Shown: positions 6,819 through 14,141 of the stretch, one piece after another
Layout: every line of letters begins with the position of its first letter
Position numbering within the stretch: the stretch's first letter is position 1
Program-made: the position numbers and the translations under genes
The notes under the pieces: model-generated
Database searches by the model: none
What the model was told of the DNA's origin: nothing
The model's input: the letters and a program-made list of their open reading frames with translations, nothing else
DNA from: Clostridia bacterium
GTDB taxonomy: Bacteria; Bacillota; Clostridia; TANB77; CAG-508
Length of the DNA stretch: 26,489 nucleotides
Direction of reading: 5' to 3'
Assembly: GCA_900754285.1 (NCBI GenBank)
Contig: CAAECB010000031.1
Coordinates: 1 to 26,489 of the forward strand

Positions 6819-6895
6819 CAATTATTTTAAATACATAAGTATTAAAATAATTTAACCGCTATTGAAATACATGTTTCCACATTTCAATAACGGTT
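6819..6895 (-). promoter_or_regulatory. Double hairpin in the rpsL leader
   Basis: The first hairpin (6854-6895) pairs AACCGCTATTGAAAT with ATTTCAATAACGGTT over 15 positions, with one wobble that is G-U in minus-strand RNA. It starts almost at the predicted transcription start. The second (about 6819-6852) pairs AATTATTTTAA with TTAAAATAATT. Neither is followed by a T run, so both stay in the mRNA. They may stabilise the 5' end or regulate translation of the str operon. Confidence 0.55.
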
Positions 6896-6898
6896 TCT

Positions 6899-6927
6899 AT
6901 TTTATCACTTTTTTATTTTAAAGTCAA
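6899..6927 (-). promoter_or_regulatory. Main promoter of the str operon
   Basis: On the minus strand TTGACT (6927-6922), a 17-base spacer and TAAAAT (6904-6899) each differ from consensus by one base. It lies about 130 bases before rpsL. No clear terminator separates it from the upstream coiled-coil gene. Confidence 0.8.
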
Positions 6928-6991
6928 CAAATTTTCAAATTTTTATATATTTACATAAAGTGTTTTTTATTCTAAGTCATTTATAAAAAAT

Positions 6992-8674
6992 CTATCTTCC
7001 TTCATCATCTCTCTTTTTGTTTTCTTCTACATAAACACGTTTAATTTCATGTAATTGATCTAAATCTAATTCAGCTTCTCCTTTATCTTTTCCTAAATCC
7101 ATTGGTTCTTCTACTCTCAAACCTCTTAAGAAACTTTTAGCTTCTTCTTTTTCTTTACCAAGTGCTTCATTAACAATTGTAGCATTTTCATAAGCTCTGT
7201 TTTCATTCTTTTCTGCTAATTTTTCTAAGTTTTCCCCTCTTATTCTTGCTATTAATTTAGAAAGTAATGTAGGTTTAAATTCTCCTGTGCGATGTCCAAC
7301 ATTAAATCTCTCTGCTCTTTCTGCTCTTTGTAAAAATGCATACTTAGATAATCCTGTCATTAAACTTGTTTTAGATAAATCTTTTAAATCATAATTAATA
7401 TTACATACATTTTCAACATTTTTAAATTCTGATGATTTAAAACAATCTTTAAAATAATTATTTAAGATTATTGCTTTATCACCATTTTCCATTTTTTTAG
7501 CATTACATATTCCATTTATAACAGCATAATCTATTGATTTTGTTTTTAAAGCTGCTTTCAAAAGTTCTTCATTTTCTACAAGCATACCTGTTTCTTTTAT
7601 AGATTCAACCATATCATTCCAATCTAGTTCATCTACATTTCTCAAGGCTTTTCTAGGTATTCTATATTTTTCTCCATCATATACTATAGAACCTTTTCTT
7701 CCTAAAGTAATTTCTATATCATCAGGTAATTCTCCTGTTACATCTAAAGAATCATATACACCAAGAATATCTTCTGCATTTTCATCTTTTTCTTGTTCTG
7801 TTTTTGTATCTTCTTGTTCTACTTTAACAGGTTCTTGCTCTGGTTTTGCTTTTTCTTGTTCTATTTCAGCAGCCTTTTGCTCATCTCTTGCACGATTTTC
7901 TTTTATAGCCTCAATCCAAGCTTTATTATATTTTCTTTCAGACCTTTCTTCTTTTCTTTGTTTTTCTTCTTTATTTTGTTTAGCAATATCATCTGCCATT
8001 GGAATTGGTGGTTCATTTCTATCAATTTTTCCTGTATTTAATAAAAATCTTCTAAGTTCTTCCTTTATAGCATTTAATGATTCTTTTGAATTTAAACTTT
8101 TCAATTCTTTTTTTATGCCAGGCTCCATATCTTTTATTTTTTCATCTAATGGTTTTATTTTTTCTTTTAAAAACTCTTTATACTTTACATCTTTAGCTCT
8201 TCGTGGGTCTGCCTTCTCTTGATCTTCAAGGTCTTTCAATTGTTTTTCTAGCTCTGCCTTTTCTCTCTTTACATCATTCAACGGCTTTTCTATACTATTG
8301 ATTTTATCAGAAATAACTAACTCTGCTTTATTTGCAGCTTCCTTTGCACTTTCAATTATTTTTTTCTTGGCTTCTTCTAACTCTTCTGCTTCTTGTTGTC
8401 TTTCAGGATTTTTACCCCTTTTTATTTTTTCATCATTAATTCTATTAATTTCTTCTTGATTACTTTTAATTAATTCAATATAAAGTTTTGATTTTTGTTG
8501 AAATTGTTTTGAAGTCATTCCTGTCATTGAATTAACTTTACTTTCTGCTTCTTTTATTTGAGACTCCAATTCTTTTTTTCTTCCATCTAAATCTACAGCC
8601 ACTAAATCATTAGCTTTTTTTACAACATTTTCATATCCTTCCAAATACATTTTTAAACTAAAATTATTTTCCAT
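6992..8674 (-). CDS. 560-residue coiled-coil protein, function unknown
   Basis: I do not recognise this protein. It has no signal peptide, membrane segment or known catalytic motif, so it is probably cytoplasmic. Residues about 10-230 are almost continuous charged heptad-like helix, broken near KNPERQ. Residues about 230-300 are a low-complexity Glu/Lys/Gln linker with repeated EQE units (KPEQEPVKVEQEDTK). Residues from about 310 onward look globular (ITLGRKGSIVYDGEKYRIP, then SIDYAVINGICNAKKM), and the last 60 residues are again charged. I start it at the ATG at 8674, which has AAGGAG upstream; the 9 extra residues possible before it lack support. It has its own good promoter (8729-8757) and sits directly ahead of the str operon with no obvious terminator between. 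A structural or scaffold role is possible but unproven. Confidence 0.85.
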   Translation of the reverse strand: MENNFSLKMYLEGYENVVKKANDLVAVDLDGRKKELESQIKEAESKVNSMTGMTSKQFQQKSKLYIELIKSNQEEINRINDEKIKRGKNPERQQEAEELEEAKKKIIESAKEAANKAELVISDKINSIEKPLNDVKREKAELEKQLKDLEDQEKADPRRAKDVKYKEFLKEKIKPLDEKIKDMEPGIKKELKSLNSKESLNAIKEELRRFLLNTGKIDRNEPPIPMADDIAKQNKEEKQRKEERSERKYNKAWIEAIKENRARDEQKAAEIEQEKAKPEQEPVKVEQEDTKTEQEKDENAEDILGVYDSLDVTGELPDDIEITLGRKGSIVYDGEKYRIPRKALRNVDELDWNDMVESIKETGMLVENEELLKAALKTKSIDYAVINGICNAKKMENGDKAIILNNYFKDCFKSSEFKNVENVCNINYDLKDLSKTSLMTGLSKYAFLQRAERAERFNVGHRTGEFKPTLLSKLIARIRGENLEKLAEKNENRAYENATIVNEALGKEKEEAKSFLRGLRVEEPMDLGKDKGEAELDLDQLHEIKRVYVEENKKRDDEGR

Positions 8675-8728
8675 ATTTTTTCTCCTTTCGTACCAGGACA
8701 TTTTCTTGCCCTATATACCACTATTTCC

Positions 8729-8757
8729 AGTATAACAAAAATCGCTAAAATTTGCAA
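8729..8757 (-). promoter_or_regulatory. Promoter of the 560-residue protein gene
   Basis: On the minus strand TTGCAA (8757-8752), a 17-base spacer and TATACT (8734-8729) lie about 50 bases before the start codon. Both boxes are close to the sigma-A consensus. Confidence 0.75.
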
Positions 8758-8805
8758 GAGTTTTACATAATTTCACAATTTTTTTCCACACTACATACTT
8801 TACTA

Positions 8806-8898
8806 GTGTTTTTTGAGTCCGTCCCCAAAAGCATTAAGAAAGTACTAACAAAAAGCTTTTTGATTGAAGGTGTTTTTTGAGCCCGTCCCCAAAAACAT
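8806..8898. repeat. Pair of 29-base direct repeats after trmFO
   Basis: Two copies (8806-8834 and 8870-8898) share GTGTTTTTTGAG, then YCCGTCCCCAAAA and CAT, differing at two of 29 bases. They are 35 bases apart. Each can fold weakly through its TGTTTTT and AAAAACA ends. Between them lies the perfect palindrome CAAAAAGCTTTTTG (8849-8862). The right copy overlaps the trmFO TGA stop codon. The C-rich core is unlike the AT-rich surroundings. This may be remnants of a short dispersed repeat or part of the trmFO 3' end; no gene is present. Confidence 0.75.
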
Positions 8899-10337
8899 CA
8901 GTCCTCGAAAAAGTTCAAGCTTCGTTCTGCCAGTTTTGTATATCTTTCCTTTTTATCTTTTATTTTTTTACCTTCAAGTTCTGGTAATATGCCAAAATTA
9001 GCATTCATTGGTTGGAATTTTTCATTATTTGTTGATATGTATTTAGCTAAACTTCCTATCATTGTAAACTCTGAAAATATTACTTTTTCTGTGTCCTTTA
9101 ATCTCGATACTGCATTTAAAGATGCTACCATTCCTGATGATATTGATTCTACATATCCTTCTACACCTGTTATTTGTCCTGCAAAATATATATTTGGATT
9201 AGATTTTAAATTATATGTTTCATCTAATAATTTTGGTGAGTTTATATATGAATTGCGATGCATTACTCCATATTTTATAAATTCTGCATTTTCTAATCCT
9301 GGTATCATTGAAAATACTCTTTTTTGTTCTCCAAATTTAAGATTTGTTTGGAAGCCTACTAAGTTATATAATGAGGCTTGTGTATCATCTTGTCTTAATT
9401 GTACAACTGCATATGGTCTTTTTGCTGTTCTTGGGTCATCAAAACCTACTGGTTTTAATGGGCCAAATCTTAATGTATCAATTCCTCTTTTTGCCATGAT
9501 TTCTATTGGCATACATCCTTCAAAAATTTCATTTTTTTCAAATTCATGCAAAGTTACAACTTCTGCTTCTACTAATTCTTTCCAGAATTTTTCATATTCT
9601 TCTTTAGTAAATGGTAAATTTATATAACTATTTTCTGCTACAACTGTACCATTTTTCTCAACTTCTAAATTCTTTTTTTCAGTACTACTTTCCACATTTT
9701 TTGCACTATTGTTCATAAATTCTACACGTTTTAACCATTCCTCAACAGTTTCATCTTTCTTTTTTTCCTGTATATAACGATCACCATAAAAAGCAATACT
9801 AAAATCAACACTATCTTTTGTAACTATTGGTGCTGCTGCATCGTAAAAATAAAATTTATCTTGACCTGTTATTTCTTGAATTTCTTTTGCTAAAGATTCT
9901 GAAGTTAATGGGCCTGTTGCTATAATTGTTATTGTTTCTTTAGAAAGTTCTTTTATAGAAATATCGTTTCCTACTTCTACTGAAATAACTTCTATTAAAG
10001 GATTTTTATTAATTTCTTCTGTTACCTTTTTGGCAAATATTTCTCTGTCAACAGCTAATGCTTGCCCTGCTGGAACCTTAACTTCATCTGCAATTCTAAT
10101 TAAAAGAGAATCCAATTTTCGTAATTCCTCTTTTAATAATCCACATGCATTTGTTATTAAATTTGATTTAAAAGAATTGCTACATACAATTTCTGCTAAA
10201 TCATTACTAGTATGCGCTGGTGTAAACTTTTTAGGCTTCATTTCATATAATTTTACTCTTATACCTCTTTTTGCAATTTGATAAGCCGCTTCTGAACCAG
10301 CCAATCCTCCACCTATTACATTTATATATTCATTCAT
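8898..10337 (-). CDS. trmFO: tRNA (uracil-54-C5) methyltransferase TrmFO
   Basis: TrmFO uses FAD and methylenetetrahydrofolate to make 5-methyluridine at position 54 in the T loop of tRNA. The N-terminal INVIGGGLAGSEAAYQ (residues 5-20) is the FAD-binding motif. Cys52 in EIVCSNSFKSN and Cys275 in FEGCMPIEIMAKRG correspond to the two functional cysteines known in Bacillus TrmFO. The 479-residue length exceeds the usual 435-450, because a charged segment of about 45 residues (roughly 190-236, with KKKDETVEEW and ESSTEKKNLEVEKNG) is inserted before YINLPFTKEEYEKF. I start at the ATG at 10337, 9 bases after AAAGGA; a TTG start 9 bases upstream is less likely. It lies 28 bases after the SNF2 helicase gene, so the two are probably cotranscribed. 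Confidence 0.96.
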   Translation of the reverse strand: MNEYINVIGGGLAGSEAAYQIAKRGIRVKLYEMKPKKFTPAHTSNDLAEIVCSNSFKSNLITNACGLLKEELRKLDSLLIRIADEVKVPAGQALAVDREIFAKKVTEEINKNPLIEVISVEVGNDISIKELSKETITIIATGPLTSESLAKEIQEITGQDKFYFYDAAAPIVTKDSVDFSIAFYGDRYIQEKKKDETVEEWLKRVEFMNNSAKNVESSTEKKNLEVEKNGTVVAENSYINLPFTKEEYEKFWKELVEAEVVTLHEFEKNEIFEGCMPIEIMAKRGIDTLRFGPLKPVGFDDPRTAKRPYAVVQLRQDDTQASLYNLVGFQTNLKFGEQKRVFSMIPGLENAEFIKYGVMHRNSYINSPKLLDETYNLKSNPNIYFAGQITGVEGYVESISSGMVASLNAVSRLKDTEKVIFSEFTMIGSLAKYISTNNEKFQPMNANFGILPELEGKKIKDKKERYTKLAERSLNFFED

Positions 10338-10365
10338 CAATAACAATCCTTTCCATCAAAAAATT

Positions 10366-13300
10366 CTAACTAAACAATTTCATAATCTCATCTTTTGACA
10401 ATTTATTAACAAACTTAGTTTGAGTGCTAAGCATATTATCAGCCAATTCTGCCTTTTTCATTTGTAAATCATAAATTTTCTCTTCAATAGAATTTTTAGT
10501 AATCAATTTATAAACTTGAACATTATTTTTCTGTCCAATACGATATGCTCTATCAGTAGCCTGATTTTCAGCAGATAAATTCCACCATGGATCATAATGG
10601 ATAACCATATCAGCACCTGTTAAATTAAGACCTGTACCACCTGCTTTAAGAGAAATCAGAAAAACTTTGATATTTGGATTTTCATTAAATTCATCAACCA
10701 TTTTAATTCTTTCATCAACTTTGGTGCTACCTGTTAATTTAAAATAAGAAATATTTTTATTTTTCAATTCTTGTTCCATCAATTCAAACATAGATGTGTA
10801 TGTAGAAAAAATAAGAATTTTATGTCCTGATTCTGTGGCATCTTCTACAATTTCCATACACTGATCAAGTTTACTACTTCTACCTGTATAATTTTCTATA
10901 AAAATTTTAGGATGACAACAAATTTGGCGTAATCTTGTAAGAGCTGCTAATATTTTTATTTGACTCTTTTCAAAACCATTCATATTTATTTCATCTGCCA
11001 CTTCTTCTTTAGCTTGAGCTAAATATGACAAATATATTGATTGTTGCTCATCATCCATTTCATTATTTAAAACTGTTATAGTTTTTTCTGGAAGTTCTGT
11101 CAAAACTTCTTTTTTAGTCCTACGTAAAACAAATGGCTCTATTAACATTTTTAATTTTTTCATAGCAATTTCATCATTTTCTTTTACAATAGGCCCTTCA
11201 TAACTTGACTTAAAACTTTTATATCCAAACAAATATCCTGGCATAATAAAATCAAAAATAGACCACAACTCTGCCAAAGAGTTTTCTATTGGTGTACCTG
11301 TTAGAGCAAATCTAGTTTGTGCTGATATTTGTTTTACAGCTTTTGCATTTTGAGTATTACTATTTTTTAAATACTGTGCTTCATCAGTTATCGCAAATCT
11401 AAATGAATATGCCTTTTCTTTATATGTATCTATATCTCTCTTTAATAAATCATAAGATGTAATAACTAAATCATAATCTTTAATATTTTCAATCTGATTT
11501 CTTCTGTCTTGCGCTTTTCCACTTATAACTTGAACTTTCAAATCCGGTGCAAATTTTTTTGCTTCATTTAACCAGTTTAATGTCAAAGAACTAGGAGATA
11601 TAACAATACTAGGCCTCTTATCTTCAGGATTCTCATCAACATATTTTAATATTACTGCTAAAATTTGCAAGGTTTTTCCAAGTCCCATATCATCTGCCAA
11701 AATTCCACCAAAATGATACCCATCTAAAACATGTAACCAGTTATAACCTGTTTTCTGGTAATAACGCAATTTAGCATTCAAATTTTCAGGAAGTTCATAT
11801 TCTTCCTCTAATAAATCTTGATTTAAATGATTTACTATTTCTTTGTATTCTTGATTTTTTAAGATTTCTGTTCCTTTTATTCCTTTTAATAATTGATTAA
11901 GATATAAACTTCTACTTACAGGAAGTTTAACTTCACCTTCTTCTATATCCTTATAATCAATATCCATTCCAGTTAAAACTTGGTCAAAAAATGATATTTC
12001 TTTATTATCTTCTAAATCAATAAAAGTTCCATCTTTTAATCTATGATATTTCTTTTTTAGCTTATATTGGGCCATAATATCCTTTAATTCAGATAAATCA
12101 AAATCAATTTTACTAAAATCAATTGTTAATAAATCATTTTCAACCTTTACACCTAATGAACTAATTTTAGGCTTAGTAACTTGCTTTGTTTTAAAATTAT
12201 CTGTAACCATAACTTCAAATTTTTGCATATAAAAAGATATATCATCTGTTAAAAAACTATAAATTAAATCATTATCAGGTAATATAAATCTTAAATTTTG
12301 CACATCAAACATAAAACCTGTTCTTCTAAAAACATTTAATGCTTTTGCTTCTTCTACCATATTTCTAGGTATTGATATATTTTGCTTTTCATCAAGAGGG
12401 TTAAATTCTAGGTCACCATAGCAAAATTTAACATCTGCTACAACATAATCATTTTCATCAAAATCTAAAAATACTTTTACACCTAACTCTTTTGGTTTAT
12501 AATCTTCTACCTCTTGTTCTGAAACATTTCCAAGTTTTATTGCATTTTTTACTTTTGGTACTACAACAGAAAAAAGTTGTACTAAATCTTCTTTTGATAA
12601 ATTTAGTTCTGAAGTATAATTTTGTCTAAAGCTTCTTAATAATTTTAAACTTGTTTTTTCAAATTCAGGTGACAATCTATAAAAAATATTTTCGTCTAAA
12701 ATATATGAATATTTTTTTCCTCTAATAATATTCATTTTAAAAATATCTTTATTAGGTTGAATAACATAATCTTTTTTATCTTTATTTAACTCAAATTCTA
12801 AATTTGGATTACTATCTGAAAACTCTACCATTTCTTCCAATCCATCTTTTTGGAATTTTACAGATTTACCTTTTAATATCTCAAACAAATCATCAATACC
12901 TGTATTGCTAAGCATTATACTTGTATCACTTAAAGTTTTACCATAATAATGATACACATTATTAAAATTTGCATTTGCATATTTTATAATTTCTGCATAT
13001 TTTAGAATAAAATCAAGCATTGGTTGATCTTCTTCTCTAAACGCTTCTTTTGTATGAACAAATTGTAATTTATCTCCATAACGATAAAATATTTTGTTCA
13101 TCATTCTATCATAAAATTCAGATAATTGTTTTATTTTATATAATCTTTTGTTTCCTATTTTGAATTCTACTTTCAATTCTCCACCAAATCTATCATAAAA
13201 TATTTTTGGCTCTATTCTTAACATCCCTTTTACTTTTACATTATCTTCATTTTCTTCTGCTATATCATCAATTTCCTCATTATAAAAACTATTTACTATT

Positions 13301-13671
13301 TGTCTAAAATTTCTATATTTTGCTTCATTTTTATTTACTACCCTTACATCTATATTTAGCTCTTTAGTTTTCATATCATAATCTCTTAAGCAAAATACTG
13401 TTGCTAAAGTATGTTTACATACTCCATAATGTCTTTCATAATCTGGACATGTACATGTTATATCTTCTACTTCTCCATCTTCTACTAATATATATGTATT
13501 ATATATGTCATTTCCATGTACTTTTGCCTTTACTTCAAAATTACTTTCATCATAATAATCTACATTTGTTATATTTACTTTTCTTTTCTCATTATATTCT
13601 CTTGCTTTTGCCGCTCTCTCTGGTCCTGCATCTAATATTAGTTCTGACATTACTTCAGAATTTACTTGCAT
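10366..13671 (-). CDS. SWIM-domain SNF2-family helicase
   Basis: This 1101-residue protein is a bacterial SNF2-type double-stranded DNA translocase driven by ATP. A SWIM zinc-binding motif near the N-terminus has Cys73, Cys75, Cys85 and His87 (CTCPDYERHYGVCKH). A long middle region of about 500 residues matches the beta-rich part common to these proteins. The helicase core follows: Walker A ADDMGLGKT near residue 660, DEAQ near 764, LTGTPIENS, and the C-terminal lobe with GGTGLNLT and QATDRAYRIGQ near 1040. The family has a role linked to transcription or DNA repair in bacteria, but no specific partner is known. It begins a transcript with a good promoter (13716-13744) and is followed closely by trmFO. 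No methylase or nuclease gene is nearby, so a defence-system role is not supported. Confidence 0.95.
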   Translation of the reverse strand: MQVNSEVMSELILDAGPERAAKAREYNEKRKVNITNVDYYDESNFEVKAKVHGNDIYNTYILVEDGEVEDITCTCPDYERHYGVCKHTLATVFCLRDYDMKTKELNIDVRVVNKNEAKYRNFRQIVNSFYNEEIDDIAEENEDNVKVKGMLRIEPKIFYDRFGGELKVEFKIGNKRLYKIKQLSEFYDRMMNKIFYRYGDKLQFVHTKEAFREEDQPMLDFILKYAEIIKYANANFNNVYHYYGKTLSDTSIMLSNTGIDDLFEILKGKSVKFQKDGLEEMVEFSDSNPNLEFELNKDKKDYVIQPNKDIFKMNIIRGKKYSYILDENIFYRLSPEFEKTSLKLLRSFRQNYTSELNLSKEDLVQLFSVVVPKVKNAIKLGNVSEQEVEDYKPKELGVKVFLDFDENDYVVADVKFCYGDLEFNPLDEKQNISIPRNMVEEAKALNVFRRTGFMFDVQNLRFILPDNDLIYSFLTDDISFYMQKFEVMVTDNFKTKQVTKPKISSLGVKVENDLLTIDFSKIDFDLSELKDIMAQYKLKKKYHRLKDGTFIDLEDNKEISFFDQVLTGMDIDYKDIEEGEVKLPVSRSLYLNQLLKGIKGTEILKNQEYKEIVNHLNQDLLEEEYELPENLNAKLRYYQKTGYNWLHVLDGYHFGGILADDMGLGKTLQILAVILKYVDENPEDKRPSIVISPSSLTLNWLNEAKKFAPDLKVQVISGKAQDRRNQIENIKDYDLVITSYDLLKRDIDTYKEKAYSFRFAITDEAQYLKNSNTQNAKAVKQISAQTRFALTGTPIENSLAELWSIFDFIMPGYLFGYKSFKSSYEGPIVKENDEIAMKKLKMLIEPFVLRRTKKEVLTELPEKTITVLNNEMDDEQQSIYLSYLAQAKEEVADEINMNGFEKSQIKILAALTRLRQICCHPKIFIENYTGRSSKLDQCMEIVEDATESGHKILIFSTYTSMFELMEQELKNKNISYFKLTGSTKVDERIKMVDEFNENPNIKVFLISLKAGGTGLNLTGADMVIHYDPWWNLSAENQATDRAYRIGQKNNVQVYKLITKNSIEEKIYDLQMKKAELADNMLSTQTKFVNKLSKDEIMKLFS

Positions 13672-13715
13672 ATTTAGTCACATCCCTTTCTAAAGGCTAT
13701 TTTTACTAGTTATTT

Positions 13716-13744
13716 ATTATACTATAAATGCAAGTTTTTTGCAA
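13716..13744 (-). promoter_or_regulatory. Promoter of the SNF2 helicase-trmFO operon
   Basis: On the minus strand TTGCAA (13744-13739), a 17-base spacer and a perfect TATAAT (13721-13716) lie about 45 bases before the start codon, directly after the terminator of the Spo0E-like gene. Confidence 0.8.
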
Positions 13745-13751
13745 TAATTAG

Positions 13752-13785
13752 GCAAAATAAAAATATGGACCTGAACAGTTCATAT
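13752..13785 (-). terminator. Terminator of the Spo0E-like gene
   Basis: ATATGGAC (13763-13770) pairs with GTTCATAT (13778-13785) around a 7-base loop. On the minus strand it is followed by TTTTTATTTT. It lies 14 bases after the stop codon. Confidence 0.75.
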
Positions 13786-13798
13786 CTTTATAACAAAT

Positions 13799-13951
13799 CT
13801 ATTTAACATCTTCTAAACTTCTATCACTATAAAAATTAGCAATTAAATCATCCAATTCGACACTAAGCTGATAAATAACAGAATAATCCTCACCATCTTC
13901 AATGCTTTTATTCAATTTATTTCTTAAATTACAAATTTCATCATTTAACAT
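13799..13951 (-). CDS. Spo0E-like aspartyl-phosphate phosphatase
   Basis: This 50-residue protein resembles the Spo0E family, small helical-hairpin proteins. Characterised members remove phosphate from the response regulator Spo0A and so delay sporulation. The pattern is clear: a first helix INLR-like (EICNLRNKLNKSI), then VIYQLSVELDDLIANFY, matching the family core S-x-E-L-D-x-L-I. The start at 13951 has AAAGGAGAG just upstream; an in-frame start 39 bases earlier is unsupported. It forms its own unit between promoter 13995-14023 and terminator 13752-13785. Its presence suggests that the organism encodes Spo0A and may form spores, although Spo0E-like proteins also occur in non-sporulating relatives and some have other partners. 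It is easily missed by gene callers because of its size. Confidence 0.8.
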   Translation of the reverse strand: MLNDEICNLRNKLNKSIEDGEDYSVIYQLSVELDDLIANFYSDRSLEDVK

Positions 13952-13994
13952 TTTAATCTCTCCTTTTATGATTTTTCCTCTTAAGTACATTTAT

Positions 13995-14023
13995 AAATTA
14001 CCATATTTTTCCTGTTAAGTCAA
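13995..14023 (-). promoter_or_regulatory. Promoter of the Spo0E-like gene
   Basis: On the minus strand TTGACT (14023-14018), a 17-base spacer and TAATTT (14000-13995) precede the start codon by about 45 bases. The -10 differs from consensus at two bases. Confidence 0.65.
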
Positions 14024-14078
14024 GCTATTTTGTCCCTTTTTAGCACTTTTCGTATGCCAAATAATGACAATAATTGAC

Positions 14079-14122
14079 AAAAAAATATGATATAAATCAT
14101 TAAATAAAATTTATATCATATT
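14079..14122. terminator. Strong terminator after yfmH
   Basis: A 14-base-pair perfect stem, AATATGATATAAAT with ATTTATATCATATT, has an 11-base loop. On the minus strand it is followed by a run of T, and it lies about 20 bases after the yfmH stop codon. The plus side has only a short T run. Confidence 0.85.
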
Positions 14123-14141
14123 TTCTACAAAAAACCATTTT

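Noticed and set aside
8806..8898. A repeat-spacer-repeat unit of 29-35-29 bases, the size of a minimal CRISPR array.
   Set aside because: There are only two copies, the repeat overlaps the trmFO stop codon, the interval is itself palindromic, and no cas gene is present. Direct repeats of another kind are more likely.
10366..13671. The SNF2 protein as part of a phage-defence system such as DISARM.
   Set aside because: No methylase, nuclease or other defence gene is nearby, the neighbours are housekeeping genes, and SWIM-SNF2 proteins are common outside defence loci.
13401..13709. A Leu/Tyr/His-rich plus-strand frame opposite the start of the SNF2 gene.
   Set aside because: It mirrors the codons of the real gene, covers its promoter region and has no ribosome binding site. 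The same applies to the other plus-strand frames, such as 24633-24944 and 8989-9627.
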